In this document: piece after piece, positions 22,698 to 58,426 of the stretch
Position numbering within the stretch: position 1 is the first letter of the stretch
Layout: every line of letters begins with the position of its first letter
NCBI RefSeq assembly: GCF_000003605.2
Contig: NW_003139319.1
Coordinates: 223,317 to 287,316 of the forward strand
Source: Saccoglossus kowalevskii
Lineage: Eukaryota > Hemichordata > Enteropneusta > Harrimaniidae
DNA length: 64,000 nucleotides
Reading direction: 5' to 3'
Made by a program: the position numbers and the translations under genes
Notes under the pieces: generated by a model
Seen by the model: the letters and a program-made list of their open reading frames with translations, nothing else
What the model was told of the DNA's origin: nothing
Database searches by the model: none

Positions 22698-25600
22698 GCA
22701 ATACGTCTGAGATTAGTACGAATCGTGCATCAAAAAGACATATGACACCTACCGAATCGGAATATTAAACATTGATTTCGTGGGCAAATGTTCTTGGTCT
22801 TTGTCTTCTTGGGTTACATGGAGAATTCAAACTTTGTATTCACCACGTGTGAACATGTTTGAAGACCCCCCCCCCTAAGCCAATATACTTCTAACGATGA
22901 GACAATGTATTGAATATCTACGATTTTGTATAATTGACTCTCGATGAAATAATTACATCATGTTGGTGTAATTATGCATGTGACGTCAGAGACACAAATC
23001 TATCTCGATGCTATTACAAAGAAGCACATACGGATTAGCATAAATAGAACCTCAAAGCGTGGTTCAGGTGGTTCAATCATTTTAATCGGGGCTTCTGTAC
23101 TGCCTCAGTGCATATGCGTACCCACAGTGTCACGGCAATATGATTCGCAATGTTTAATTGTCATCGAATAATGGCGCGTTTTCTTCACGGAGAAAACGGA
23201 AGACAGAGAATACAGTATTGGGCAACGTCTTCCCCTTCGTTTGGTTGCTTAGCAACAGTCAATTCATTTTTGTTATAAAATATCCTACTGCTATAGTGAT
23301 AGATGATCTTGCGTTGAACGCATACATTGTCAATAATGGACTCATTTTAATGAATTATTTTACGGTAAATATCCCACTAAATGATATGTTAACTGTAAGC
23401 TGCTAGTTCAATAAAATACGGCAAGAGTTTCAAGTATTGCGAATGGCATGAGTGAGACTGTTTAATGCTGTGATTTTTGTTTGTTATGGATGTAAACAGG
23501 TATTACTGTCAGAATAATCTGCGCATGTCAATGGGAGTAGGACAATCTGATGAACGATTCGTTGTGTTCAGTTTTATATAAATGAATATGATGGTGACAT
23601 AAACGACAGATTCTAACTGATTTGTTCCATTTAATTTGTTTGAGCAGATTAAATAACCGCGTGAACTGACCTTTATTCACTCGATAATATGAAGTCATGT
23701 CGCTTATGGTGTTTAAGAAGTGAATATTAGATTTGTTGTGTTAAAAAGTCAGGGAGTCCATATTATGCAACATATTCAAAATACATGAAATGAAAAGCAT
23801 AATAATAATAAATCACAGTACTACGGACGATAACCAAACCAGTAGAGAGCCGATAAGTGATATAATATCTGAGGAAAGTGTTTACGTCGAAACTACTTGC
23901 TATCTGTTGTAGCCAGGGAAAATAGATAACCAATGTACGGATGTTCCGTATATCTAAAGACGACACTTTTCTCTTCCTTCTCTCATAAGAGCACTTAATT
24001 GTCCTAGCAACACAGTTCTACTGGTCTTTCTCTCAATATGTCCAGAAGCACTAGTAAATAAAAGCATGTAAAACTTGTTTTTAATTGTCCGTATAATTTG
24101 CACCCACTGACTGCACAGGCGACACAACGTTTATCTTCTAGGTTTTCACAATTACCACACCCTTCTATTTTTTTTTTCATTCGTCTTCCTATTACGTGTC
24201 GTTGATGTCAATAGTAACTCATTGTATCTTGGTTGGCATGGTAAACAAATGTGTGGGTGTCGCGCGTTATTGTATTACTCTATTATGTGGTGTCGTGGCT
24301 GTTGGCGTCAACACCATACATTTTACAACATCATTTCATGTTCAGTGCGAACTGAATTCCAGCCTTTACAAACAATCTAAAACTACAAGAAATCATTCAG
24401 CAAATATACAAAACAAACAAAGGAGGCTCTTGGGAAAAAGTCATGTAGGAGCAATTTCCTGACAATCTTTGTATATCCCGATATTTCATTTTGGATAGCT
24501 GTATTTGCAGCCGGTGCGTATGTCAGATGAAAACATGCTCATATCTAGTACGTTGGAAGATTTGACGGCTTCCCCTGTAATTAGAATGTTGAAAATCGTT
24601 GATTCACTAGTAACGTATTACACTGCAACCTCGCCCACAATATATGTATGAAATATTATTGGAGAATTAGAACCAAACAGGAATGCTTGATTACTCATCT
24701 GACTGAAACCAGGACTAAATAATAGGACTATCTATTCAGTTTCATTTTAGAGGACGAGCGCGTTTGTACTGTGTACTGGTTGTGGTTGATTGTGTAAGAA
24801 TAATCAGAATTGTGCATAGTATAGACCATATTACATGTGCGAATGTAAAAACTGATACATTATAATTGGTATAGAGTATTAATAGAGTATCTATATTGCT
24901 GTCCTCCTTCCTAACTTAAATTATTATTGTGTATATCAATACTATGAGTATTAATCAAACTGTCATGATATTAATTATGTTAATTTATTATATCAAACGT
25001 CAGCCATTTGAATGTTTTAAGACGTATGTATATACGTGTATGATAATATATTCAAAATCATATGGCTTACTTGCTATTTCACACAATTTAATCCTGCCTC
25101 TAACGCATAACGTCTCAACAGAGTCTCTACGTTGTGTAGTTCTATTTACTTAATATGGAAAAGATGCACAGTGTTGATTCATCACAACGATCAAACATAA
25201 TTTGCTTTTCTCAGTAATCAGTGCACTCGCATCTCATTTGTGGTATCCGGTGATTATCTTTCATTTACACATACGTCGTCTTTTTCTAACCCGATTAGTA
25301 ATTGCCAAGTAATCAATTGTGAATCTTGAAATTATTAAAAAAAAAGACATTCAGTTCATAAAGCTTGGAGAGTAGTCAGCTAAAGCAAATAATTTTCCTT
25401 TACGACAAGAAATCCTGAATATTGATTGTTACAAACGAATATATTCGGCATCCAAAAAAAACAGTACGTACCTTTTCTCTATTCTACCTATTCTCGTTTT
25501 TACGAGAAAGAGTTTAATTCATTCCTTAACATATTCGCCACACCATTATGTAAACGAATTGTTGTAAATTATGAACTGAATAAAGATAACATCTTCGAAA

Positions 25601-26309
25601 TGAAACATTTCCTTACTGATGATAAGACTTGACAGATGATATAATGACAAGTATTGATTTGCTTAGTCGAATTCCTTTTAGATATCCAAAACAGACTGTT
25701 CTTTTATTTTTACATTTGTTTGACTTGACATATTATATAATAGCTACGATTGATTTGCTTCGTCGAATGCCTTTTAGATATTCAAAACAGACTGTTCCTT
25801 TGTAAGTCATTCAACAATGTTAAACTTTTTAACAGACACAAAAATAGCTGTTTTATTAAAATAAATTAAAATAATGGCCACTAACAGAGGAATAACTACA
25901 GGAAGACTCAACTCATATGTATTGGTTGATTGATGTGGATCACCAGGCAAAATCTTCTGTAAACATATGTGACTTATCTCGCCACTCAGTCCGTGTAACA
26001 TACGCACAGAAATCATATCCCATCAGACTCGCTACACATGTTGAATTTATTCGGTAATTAAAGTTTGTATCACCTATTTGACCATACACATACCTACATG
26101 CGTGTGGACGAAAACAGAAAACGTTCCTACATTGAAAGTCAATGTTTTGAGAAACAATTGCAAGAGAAGCCGAAATTAATCAATATGTTATGCTCTTATA
26201 AATGCTAAAAACTAATAATATATACAAATTGCTATATGTCCACACATCTATACCATACTGTACTACGGAGAGTATGTGCGATACAGGGTCGGAGAAAGTC
26301 ATTGTTAAC
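22698..26309. other. 3.6 kb with no recognised gene
   Basis: Frames are short and AT-driven. One local tandem duplication is listed separately at 25626-25801. No RNA gene, transposon end or conserved protein is seen. Confidence 0.35.
25626..25801 (+). repeat. Two-copy tandem duplication, 96-bp period
   Basis: 25626-25705 and 25722-25801 share GATTTGCTT.GTCGAAT, CCTTTTAGATAT and CAAAACAGACTGTTC with several differences. Probably an old replication-slip or unequal-exchange product. Confidence 0.75.
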
Positions 26310-28240
26310 TCCTGCCCTTTCCTGTGACACAGAAGTGAAAACAAATATGCATAGGGTGAATTGATACATCTATTAATCTGAACTAATACTACTCGAGGTG
26401 ATAAGACAGAGGGGCCATTGGGATTCCTAACAAAGTATAAGGTTATTCGAAGGACATGTCTGACTATGAATTCCGTAGCCAGTTCCAGATATTTCAGATT
26501 GGTAATCATATAGATGGTCGATTACAAGCATAGGAAGGAGAAATGTTTCCGTAGACATGACTTCTCTTGCATATGACGCATGCTCTATTTTGATCTAATT
26601 AAGATTCTTAGCAGCTGAGTGACTTGGGTGCATCAAATACATGTATTAGATCATCAACTTCTGATCTTTCATTATGTGGCATCACGCAATCTCAAGAATG
26701 CATGTCTACATGTCTATACGTGAAATTACACACGGCTTCATTCTCTACGACCATTACATATATTTTGTTTTTATCTCATTCATTTGTCAATCAATGGATT
26801 CATGGACGAGATGCCAAGACCAGCATTAAAAGTGCTTTTAACTTTGACTTTGAAATGTTCAGGCTAATTTATGTTTGATTTTGACCCCTCTCCCAATTTT
26901 CTACTTTTGGGGATGATTTAGACCGCCCACTTTTGGTTGCGAATTCTGGTAGATCAGAACCCTATTGAGTTTATTCAGTAATCATATATAATGGGGAGCG
27001 AGCGTGGTAAAATACAAACATCCACCCGAAGATAATTTTACATAGCAAAATTCATATCACATTTAACTTACTTCGACTCGCCCCTTTTACAGTAACTACA
27101 AAATCCAAAGATACTTTGGTGGCCACATTTAGGATTAATCACTTCTTTATGACGCAAGTTTGACTTCGCTATGTAAAATTTTAAATCACCCTGGTATAAG
27201 TTTGTAAATTTTAGAATACCAATCCTCCATAAGTATAAATATTATCTTATATGTGCTGACAATTAACACAGTATCGTGGTACAGTATGAAATTGACAACA
27301 AAGTAAAAGACCTGCCAGTGTTGAGATATTTAAAGCTGCATTTAAAACATTACTGTTAAACCAATACTCTCAAATCAATGAATTGATTCATATTGTTAGA
27401 ATATAGATTTTGTTATTCATCACCATAATTTTTTGTATTACATTATTTTCACAGGGGAATCTAGTTGACGGGGCAATGTTGCTCTTTTTGATTCCCCCCA
27501 CTGTGTATTTAGTGTGTTAAACTCATGTAAAGATGTATTATTTATTGTATTATTACGAGTGGCTGGCGTCCAGTAATAAAGAGAGTCGAATGTCAAAATT
27601 CATGAATCCTAGAGAATTGAACACAATTTAACAACACACGATTTAAACAGTAGTAAACAAATGACATCACATGGCCAAATGCAAATATATGTACCTTCAG
27701 GCAGAGTACAGACAAACATTTTTTTTTATGATTCATTATATAGACAATAAATGTCAACTTGTCATGTGAGTAACAGCAACTGTAAGTCATTATCCGGTTC
27801 AATTATTGGATGTTTATCACTTCGTGAATCAATTAAAAACTATTTAAATATGTAAATGTCAACCTATAACGAAGTGATTAGCAAGTTTGAACTCTGGCAG
27901 GATCACTATAAATATCTAGTACAATATCCTCGAAACATTTGTTATCCCTCATATCTTCAAAGACATGTGCCGGTGGACGGAAACTGAAGGTATTCGTAAT
28001 GATAGTCCAAAGACGTAGAGATAACAGACATTAATCAGGGGATTGAGAAATGATTCTGTAGATGTAGAACCTATACCTAACACTATCGACAGTTGGGGAC
28101 ATTGCTAGCGACAAATATATGTATCAGCTACACGAAACCTTTCATCCCTTTGATATATATCTATATATATATGATCGAAGACAATATATGGTAAATGACA
28201 TTATAGTCATCCCCCGTGAATATAATTTTATATGTGCTGG
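26310..28240 (+). repeat. Diverged tandem segmental duplication, unit 1
   Basis: Blocks in this unit recur downstream in the same order. 26310-26680 matches 28370-28770 (offset about 2065; shared word CCGTAGCCAGTTCCAGATAT). 27630-27890 matches 29730-30010 (offset about 2119; shared words ATGCAAATATAT and TACCTTCAGGCAGA). Between the blocks similarity is weak or lost. The offset grows by about 50 bp, as expected from indels. No gene is recognised in it. Confidence 0.65.
27031..27182. repeat. Short inverted repeat, MITE-like
   Basis: ATAATTTTACATAGC (27031-27045) and GCTATGTAAAATTTT (about 27168-27182) form inverted tips of a 150-bp segment lying between the matched duplication blocks of unit 1. 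The tips are AT-rich and short, so chance is possible. Confidence 0.4.
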
Positions 28241-28369
28241 CAATTAACAGAGTAAGGTATTTTCTATATATAAAGATCGCAATACATTAACAGTCTATAA
28301 AAAAAATACAAGCGTTTACATTGTATTTACACATCAATAATAATCACATGTACACAGTCTATACAACCA

Positions 28370-30010
28370 TTTTCTATGTCAGAGAAGCGAAATAAAATAT
28401 GCAATGGAGTAGTTTGAGAAAAGTAAGTCAATTATTCATGAATCTGAACTAATAGTACTCTCGATGATTTGACAGAGGGGCTATGGGATTCCAAACAAAG
28501 TATGATATATCCTAAGGACATGTCTGGCTATAAATTCCGTAGCCAGTTCCAGATATTTCAGATTGGTACTCAAAGATCCCAAGTCGTAGAGATGGCAGAT
28601 CATACTCAAAGGTGAAAAATGCTTCTACTGACGTTGCTTCTCTTGAGCCCATACGACCCATGCTCTTCATTGATCCAATTAGGATACTTATCACTATAGA
28701 TCGACAGCTGGGTTGGTTGGGTGCGTCAAATATATGTATCAGATACACCAACCTCTGATCTTTTTAACCCTTTGAGATGTATTTGATTCATGGTGAATAT
28801 CGTCTTGATACTTGGATGTAATCATTGCCCTTTCGTAGTTCTCCACAATTCGCGTCTCTTCATAAGACTATAATACTATCAATAATATTAAAAATGCTTA
28901 TGTTTGTGAATGATAATAATATCATTACAGTTATCCCCTATGGATATATTCAAAGGCAGACCATGATTTTACGGTATATTAACAACTGCTAATATTCGAA
29001 GTCAATAAACACAAATACTGTGTCATTATAGTATGTAGTACTTTGCACGTTTTATGATATTTTTACGCGTTTCATAATTATATGCACGGAATAATTAGTA
29101 AATAATCAAGATGGCGACCACTGAATTCTTAATAATTAATTTATTTTAAAAAATATCGAGATGTTTTGTAACATTGTTTCGCTTAGCGTATTTTTGGCGG
29201 AGTATTTCGTATACGAAAGTGGAGCATAGTTATCTCACCAACATGAAGTTCATGGGGCTACCGAATGAGTCTCCATTTTTTTCTGGGATGTGAACTCTAT
29301 TGTTAACGTTTAATTTATAAAAGTTACGATTTCATATAATGTTACGCATATAGAATTTTAAATTTAAAGACTTGCTAAATAGAATATTTATCTTCACTTA
29401 CCTAAGCCATTGACCCTCAGTGTGTTTTTATAATCGTGTTTTGAATAAAAAAAATAAAAAATAAGAAATCTATTAAATTGAATTTGAGTTTAAAGGAATA
29501 TCACGAACTAGAACAAAACTTTAAATATCATTCAATTGTACTGTAAATTGTACGACTAGACGCCAGTCGTATCTGAACACTAATTAATGCTAAAGGACTA
29601 GAAATCGAAAAAAAGGATCTAATCGATATGACGTACACTAATTTGTTTAAACTCAATGGCATAGATTCCACCCGCAATAATGCAAATAATGAAACACTTT
29701 GTAACCAATCAAAAAAAAATCAAAATCTCTATTCGCAGTCTGTAAACAACACAAAAAGTAGCAAACGAACGACATACAAAAGATACCACATGGTCGAATG
29801 CAAATATATATACCTTCAGGCAGATTACAAACAGACACGCTTTTCTTTATGATTCTCTGTACAGACAATAAATGTCAACATGTAACGTGGGTGACACTAA
29901 CTAGCAGTCATTATGCGGTTAAATTGTTCGGTCTTTTATTACCTCGTCCATCATTTCAGACAATTTGAGTATGTAAATATCAGGTTTTAAAGAAGTGATT
30001 AGCAAATAGA
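28370..30010 (+). repeat. Diverged tandem segmental duplication, unit 2
   Basis: Second copy of the unit described at 26310. It contains a minus-strand frame, 28512-28751 (79 codons, ending ISGTGYGIYSQTCP), whose end is also readable in unit 1. The frame upstream is not kept open in unit 1, so it is not a clear gene. Confidence 0.65.
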
Positions 30011-31961
30011 AAAAGTCACTCACAGTCAGATTGGGTTAAGAATAACTAACAAGAATTTCCGTAAGTGAGTGGGAAAGAACCCTGTATCCCGACTTGATTC
30101 CATCATAGAAAACAAGCAATCAATCAAAAAAGTCCATTATCGTAACACAAAAATTAAAATTATATCTACTACGATGTTACTGTATATTGTTACGTAAGAC
30201 ATAATTGTTATAACTGTCGAATTGGTTGTTGATTTCATGGAAAGACTATTAGTGTTTCATTTGTCTGTTCTGTGGGCATTTGATTTTTATGAAATAAGGT
30301 ATATGCTGGTTGGGCGATTGTTTGTCTGGTTTAGTTTGCATTGGATTGCATTAGGTGATTTGGATGGTATACTGGGAAATCACCATTTTGGAAAGCAATT
30401 AGTTATCTGGTCGCGTGAAATTGACAATGAAAATTAAATGAATAATTTCAACTGAAATATGTGTGTATCTTAATTTTATTAAAAACGTAGAAAATCTCCA
30501 TGAATAATTTAAAGTAATATCAGTCACATATGTGAATATATATACATTTACAAAAAACAGGTACAAAGAGTTTTAAATTTACAATATTGTTCTGACAAAA
30601 ACGGATTTATTACACAAAATATTCACGCCACCATCGATAAGATTGTTATATAATATAATATAACATGGAAAACACGAGAAGTAAATTATTTGTAAGGTCA
30701 ATCAATTTAAATCCATGTATTTAAATAATATGTGTCTTTCTATCTCATCCCTCGAAAGCATAGTTGTTTACGTGACCTCATGTCACTGAACTCGGAATGC
30801 TATTCTGGAATGTCGATTTCTGTATTTGCGTGGGTGCGTCGTGCGCATCAGCACTCCCAGGAATTAAACTAGCACGTCACTTGTTTTAAACGATGCGTTT
30901 TTTTTTATTATTATGACATTATTTTGAATTTAATTTCGAATGATTAATGCGTGTATATATAGCAAATATTACGTTGTAAAACACTAATGAAACACCAGGA
31001 AATCAGATTTATCATGTGAGCTAAAAAGGTTGGAGTTAGCCTGTGTTTTTCTCCTTCATGGACCATTGTAGCATTGCTCCGTAAACAAGTCAAGTGTATT
31101 TGCTTTTTCAGACGCTAGTGCCTAATAAATGCCATCAAACATTTCGCAGTGATTTAAGATTTAAACTGAAATTGCATCAATTAAATGTAAAAGGTAAAAT
31201 AGTGCTATCAATGTTATCACTACCACACTTGTAACTACATAGCGCCCCCTAGAGAAGTCATTGTTCTCCACACAGACGCAATAACTTTCGTGATAAGAAC
31301 TATGCTCTATGACAACAACAGAGAGTTAAAAAAACACCATGATCAATTCATATACTCTGTTTTTTCTTCTTCAAATAATAACCATGTATTAACATCATGC
31401 TCCTCACCACCCTATTTTCATAATGGAGTGTTCCATCACGTATGGACCAAACGTTGTAGTTATACATCAGATCATTCCATCGTTGTGTATAGAACGAACA
31501 CTTATTTCACAGGGAGCTGCCAAAAACGATAATTGTGACTGGATCCCAAGCCGAAGACAATTGTCAGTGAATATACCAAACATCGTGTTGTGACATGTAT
31601 CTCCGTAATTACATGCGTTGATGACTAATTTGTAAGTACTTAATACTGTCCTTTGGCGGTGTGTTTGTTTTAGTTTAGAAGACAAATCGCAACATCACGC
31701 GGATGACTTTATTCGACCACTGCACTCTTGATATGTAGCTCTATGGCGTTTTCAACCACGGTCGGTACGGATTATGTTTTTCCTCATAATTCTATAAGTA
31801 TGCACACATGACATTTCATTAACCATGTATGCACTATAGATATGTTATTATTATACTAATAATTACTGTACTCTATACCAATTTAAGCAACCGATATGTG
31901 ATAATTGCCAGCGGAGTCTCAATGACTTTGTGATATACAGCTACCTGAATCCGCGCACCAC
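30011..31961. other. 1.95 kb with no recognised gene, upstream of the FN3 gene
   Basis: AT-rich intergenic DNA. The plus frame 30222-30437 is hydrophobic and AT-driven with no similarity. Promoter elements of the FN3 gene may lie at the right end (see next entry). Confidence 0.35.
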
Positions 31962-32017
31962 TTGTGTGGCCATTAATTAGTTGTGTGGTTATTAATTAGT
32001 TGTGGCTGTATGCAAAT
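31962..32017 (+). promoter_or_regulatory. Duplicated homeodomain-type sites and an octamer upstream of the FN3 gene
   Basis: A 19-bp tandem pair (31962-31980 and 31981-31999) each contains ATTAATTAG, a typical homeodomain site. It is followed by the octamer ATGCAAAT at 32010-32017, the classic POU-factor site. The group ends about 105 bp before the FN3 gene's ATG, so it would lie in the proximal promoter or 5' UTR. Function is inferred from motif type and position only. Confidence 0.35.
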
Positions 32018-32121
32018 TATTACTTATACTGTTCCTTTTTGTTATAGGCCACTTATTACACTTCCCCTTGACACTGGATTCAGCTAATATGAACCATTAC
32101 ACCCGCTTATAATATTGGGTA

Positions 32122-53656
<21,535 letters not shown>

Positions 53657-54579
53657 GTGAGTAGACACATTTAAGTTGTTATGTACATTTCTCTTTTATA
53701 AGAATCATTTTTCAAATACGTTCAACATCGTAAGTTTGTTCTGCGCTGGGTGCCTCTTTGTGTGATCAGTAATCGGCGAAGTACGCTGACATAATGACTA
53801 CATTGGCGTGTGCGTGGATTATTGAGTGTGAACATGAGCTGCTATTTAGAGATGTAGTCGTCGCTGTGTAGCCAACCTGACGTGCTACGAAATCATTATT
53901 AGTCTTGTTTGGAATATTACATGTTCACATTCAGTATTAATAGTATTCAATGGATAGACGACGCGACACGAATTAACATTTTGTATGTGTGTAAATCAAC
54001 AATAAGACACACAATGTGTGTGTGTTTGTGTGTACGTACACATGTCATGTTTGTCTGATATATCAAGGTTATCATTTAAATAAACTGTGTATATTGATTA
54101 AACAATTTCAGTATTTTTCGTCTGTGTCAACAACAGTGTTTTCAAAGGAAATCTCACTGAATCCGTGCTTACCCCGCACATAGAGCATATATCACGTATA
54201 CTTGTTTGCAGGGTTTAACAAAATAATATACGGAGAAATATTTAATTGCGTTTTCTGATTTGCCGCACTAAATCTCCAATTCTGATTCCAAAGATTGTAT
54301 AACTTGCGTATCGCTACACTGTGACGTAACAAAGAGCTGATCACCGCAGTGTGACATCACATACTGCCGTACTCGTACGCACAACCTATGGCTTTCCCGG
54401 AGCTCTGGGGTTTTATACGGTATGATAACTACGAATTGTGGTGAGAAAGATTCATTATTTGGCAAGCACATGTGTGTATTTTCGGAATTATGTTTCAGTC
54501 CCTCTAAAAAAATCGGTGGAAAACACAAAGAACAGCAACATAGTATGGTGTGCTATTAGGGCCAGAATTGAAAAACACC

Positions 54580-55031
54580 NNNNNNNNNNNNNNNNNNNNN
54601 NNNNNNNNNNNNNNNNNNNNNNNNNNNNNNNNNNNNNNNNNNNNNNNNNNNNNNNNNNNNNNNNNNNNNNNNNNNNNNNNNNNNNNNNNNNNNNNNNNNN
54701 NNNNNNNNNNNNNNNNNNNNNNNNNNNNNNNNNNNNNNNNNNNNNNNNNNNNNNNNNNNNNNNNNNNNNNNNNNNNNNNNNNNNNNNNNNNNNNNNNNNN
54801 NNNNNNNNNNNNNNNNNNNNNNNNNNNNNNNNNNNNNNNNNNNNNNNNNNNNNNNNNNNNNNNNNNNNNNNNNNNNNNNNNNNNNNNNNNNNNNNNNNNN
54901 NNNNNNNNNNNNNNNNNNNNNNNNNNNNNNNNNNNNNNNNNNNNNNNNNNNNNNNNNNNNNNNNNNNNNNNNNNNNNNNNNNNNNNNNNNNNNNNNNNNN
55001 NNNNNNNNNNNNNNNNNNNNNNNNNNNNNNN
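54580..55031. other. Assembly gap (452 N)
   Basis: A run of N next to low-complexity A-rich DNA, which probably caused the gap. The long open frames crossing it on both strands are artefacts. Confidence 1.
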
Positions 55032-55233
55032 GAATGAAACAATAATAACAAGAATAAATTGAAGAATAGAACAAGAAATACATTAAAAAATTGAAGAATA
55101 GAACGATACATTAAAAAATAGAAGAATAAATAAAATAATAAGACAAAAAATAGAAGAATAGAAAAATAAATAAAACCTTAAAAGAATAAATAGAAACAAA
55201 GAACAATAATTAAAAGAATAAAATAAAGAATAG

Positions 55234-55347
<114 letters not shown>

Positions 55348-56597
55348 TAAGGCTGTACATAAATAATAAAATAGAAACATGGTGAAAAAAGAAATGACGG
55401 GATCTCCATATTATGCACTATATTTAACTTTTAACAAAACGATAATACATTTAAATTTGAACTGTTACATAATAGCCATAACAGACAACTAGCTAGGGTG
55501 TTAATTTATCCATAAACTTGAAGTAGTGAATTTTGGGCTGCTGCCCTACAAAATTGACAACTGGTAGACAGTTTTCAAGACGGCACTTTCTTCATAGTAA
55601 ACAGATGTACCCATAAACCAATTTTGACAGGAAACAGAAGCATGGTTTAAGAGATAATATTTTTTAAATCACTTTTGACCAAAAAAGCACATTTTTGTGC
55701 ATATTACAAACTACAAGGACTAACAAAATTTTAAAATTCATACAATAAGCTTTCTAAAAATATATAGTTTTGTGAAAAAGAGAGGTCATCTTGGTTTCCT
55801 AATTAAAATACCTGTCAGGTAAACTGCATCTCTACCTTAAATAAGTGTTTTAAAAAGCTGTTTAAAAGTAGACCGCTGTTGCGTCGCAACGGATCTAAAA
55901 CGTAAACCGCCATTGCGTCGCAACCGAGCTAAAACATTGACCCCAACCTTTAACCCCAAAGTCCCAGCGCACATGTCGAGGGAAAGTCATTGAGGTGATC
56001 AGGTTTTGATCAGATTTTTGGTCTAGTTACTCAAAATGTCAATGAAGTTTTGGCAACAATACAACTTTAAGTTGCCTTTCAGACTAATACATTTAGTTGT
56101 CAGTGTATAACTTGAACTTGCACTTGTTTAAAAAGTATAAGAAGAGAGCGGACAGTGACTTTCTCATTGATAGTTTATTGCAAATCACATATTTTAGGTA
56201 TAATTGGTCCTAATTATGTTATATATAATTGTTCTTAACTGAATTGCCCCTAACTGATTTAATTATTTGCTACGTTCACGTTAAGAGATCTCGGTACCTG
56301 CTGAAATTTGTATTCCTTCGTGTTTTCAGAGGGATTAAGGTGGTTGCGTAGACATAGAAAGCGATACACATATGATGCTAATAAAAATAGCTATATTGAA
56401 ATTATATCCATTTACTGGTATAGTATACGAGTCATCGTACACATTAACATCAAAGAAGATTTGAGAAACAATTATTTTTTTACGTCTATGTAGCATTGCA
56501 AAATTAACGGTTCTGCATTAATTTAATTCATTACTACAGCATCCGACCATATTTAGTATGAGGAGGAAAATCTTCTCCTCTAGGGTTCTCCACACGT

Positions 56598-57270
56598 GTC
56601 AGGGGGGAATATCGTCTCGTCTCTATATCTCATCCCCTTGAGGTACGGGATCGGGAAAGTCACTTAAACTTTACAGTCAAACAGACGCACACAACGAAAT
56701 ACGTTTCAACTCTCGTCTTAGTCGGTCAGTCGAGCACTCTATAAGACACAGCGCCCTGGGGAAAAGTCCCCAAGACTATCGCAAGGCTGACCTAAGACTG
56801 CCTCTAGACTGCGTCAAGACTCGCCCCAAGACTCTCCAGGACTGGACTGCGTCTATCGTGGTGTACTCGCCAAGACCAACTAAAACAACTTTATTCATTT
56901 TCAAAACTCTAACCAATTACAAAGCAGTAAAAAGACTCTAGGGCGTAACTTCAATCATAAAGCCAATCACACTAAGTACTGAATACGTCATATCTTTTGA
57001 TTAATCGTTCACTACATTAATAACTACAAATACCAACTGTCAGAAATAGTAGTCCGAATAGCGACGGTTATCTCGTAATTAGTTCCAAATCACTGAGCCA
57101 AGTTCCGTCCAAAACCTCGCCTAAACGATGACAGACATAACACAGCCATTCGTTAGTAATCAGCTAATTAAGTCAGTCAACAGATACGGGAAAACAATTT
57201 CATCACATTAGCTTCACTTCTCTCCTTTCTCATGTCATACTTGTATGAATTAGTATATGTTCTCTTAAAT
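56598..57270 (+). other. GC-enriched non-coding block, possible old solo LTR
   Basis: This block is clearly richer in C and G than its surroundings. It starts TGTCAGGGGGGAATATCG, has a TATA-like CTCTATAAGAC near 56737, and then repeated AAGACT/TAGACT words at 56775-56850. An LTR of an old retroelement would explain a TG start and a promoter-like core, but I could not fix its right end, a target duplication, or any internal coding region. Low confidence. Confidence 0.2.
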
Positions 57271-58226
57271 TCACCACCAAGGGCGTGATTTCAGCTCGTG
57301 CCAAGTGTTGAAGCAGCAAATCTCGGCCCGTGTCGACTTTCAGCCCGGGCATCTATCAGAATCGAGTATTTCCCGACAGTTCACATACACGTTTCAGCAT
57401 GTGCCAACTCGGTCCAATGTCTCGGGAAGTGCCGAGATCTCTAACGTGAACGCCAATATTGTTTCCATGAGTTATGATTTCTATTGGGATACTCTCCTGC
57501 TTTAAGGGGTACTTCACAACAAGTTGATTGATATGCTAAAACCTATTAGATTCACTCTTGTACATACGTGTTACGTTATGTCATTATGATACACACTTCT
57601 GCTGGACTATAGAAATAAATTTTGACAATGAATCATTCTGAAACAGGAAGATAGTTAATAACCGAAAAACTTGCAGTAACTATATCTGTAACCCAAATCA
57701 GACTAGTGCATACAATTACAGGCTGAACAACCATTTCTATGAACTAATCTGACTTGTAGATAATGACAATGATAATGAAAATGATAATGAAAATTGATCA
57801 GGTGATCCTAAGAAACTTGTATGCTCACAATACATCTCTTGTGAAGTGCTTATAATAGAGCCATCACAGTTCTGCTACTAAATAACAATGTATTTTTCCT
57901 GAGAACAAATAAGCTCTGAAGAGAACATGAGTTAATGTATGGATACACAATGTATGATTTACTGTTCTGAAGGTGGTTCTAACATGAACTGAAATTCATA
58001 GTAGCTAAGTCGTTTAAACAATATATTAAAGTGCCTGAGAAATGTCCATTTTCAACTTTTGTTTTTAAGCCCTGGCTTGCCCATAATGATGATTTATGCC
58101 AATGTATAATTTGTTACTTTTATTATTTTTGTATCATAAGGTGTTGAAAATAAATACACGAGTTGTTACACACATGTTCAGTTTGAAAATTATTAAAATG
58201 GTAACATAGCTAATGGTACTATGAGG

Positions 58227-58330
58227 TTATTACGAGGATACCTCAAAGTATCCATGAAGACAGTACAGCGGAAGTATCGACCGACGTGCAGCGGAGGTCG
58301 ATGCGACGATGTAATGTATGAGTGTTTCAG
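58227..58330 (+). repeat. ATTACGAGG hairpin repeat, copy 2 (partial)
   Basis: TTATTACGAGGATACCTCAA at 58227 matches the start of 61312-61432. The following CAGTACAGCG and CGACC words are related, but the opposite arm is missing or decayed. Confidence 0.55.
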
Positions 58331-58426
58331 TAGCAGATGACGATGATCAGCACCTCCCTGTTGATGCTGACTTTCCCTCGACATGTGCGTTGGGACTTCG
58401 GTGTCAAAGTTTTAGCAACGACGGTT

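Noticed and set aside
54438-55111. Four long open frames on both strands crossing 54580-55031.
   Set aside because: They are mostly N. The readable left part (for example VPLKKSVENTKNSNIV) runs into a dispersed repeat also found at 58.6 kb, so it is not the next FN3 exon despite the TTTCAG at 54493-54498.
56308-56493. Frame after TGTTTTCAG at 56328 as FN3 exon 5 (EGLRWLRRHRKRYTYDA).
   Set aside because: The acceptor is good and the phase fits, but the sequence is not FN3-like and the frame ends at a stop without a donor.
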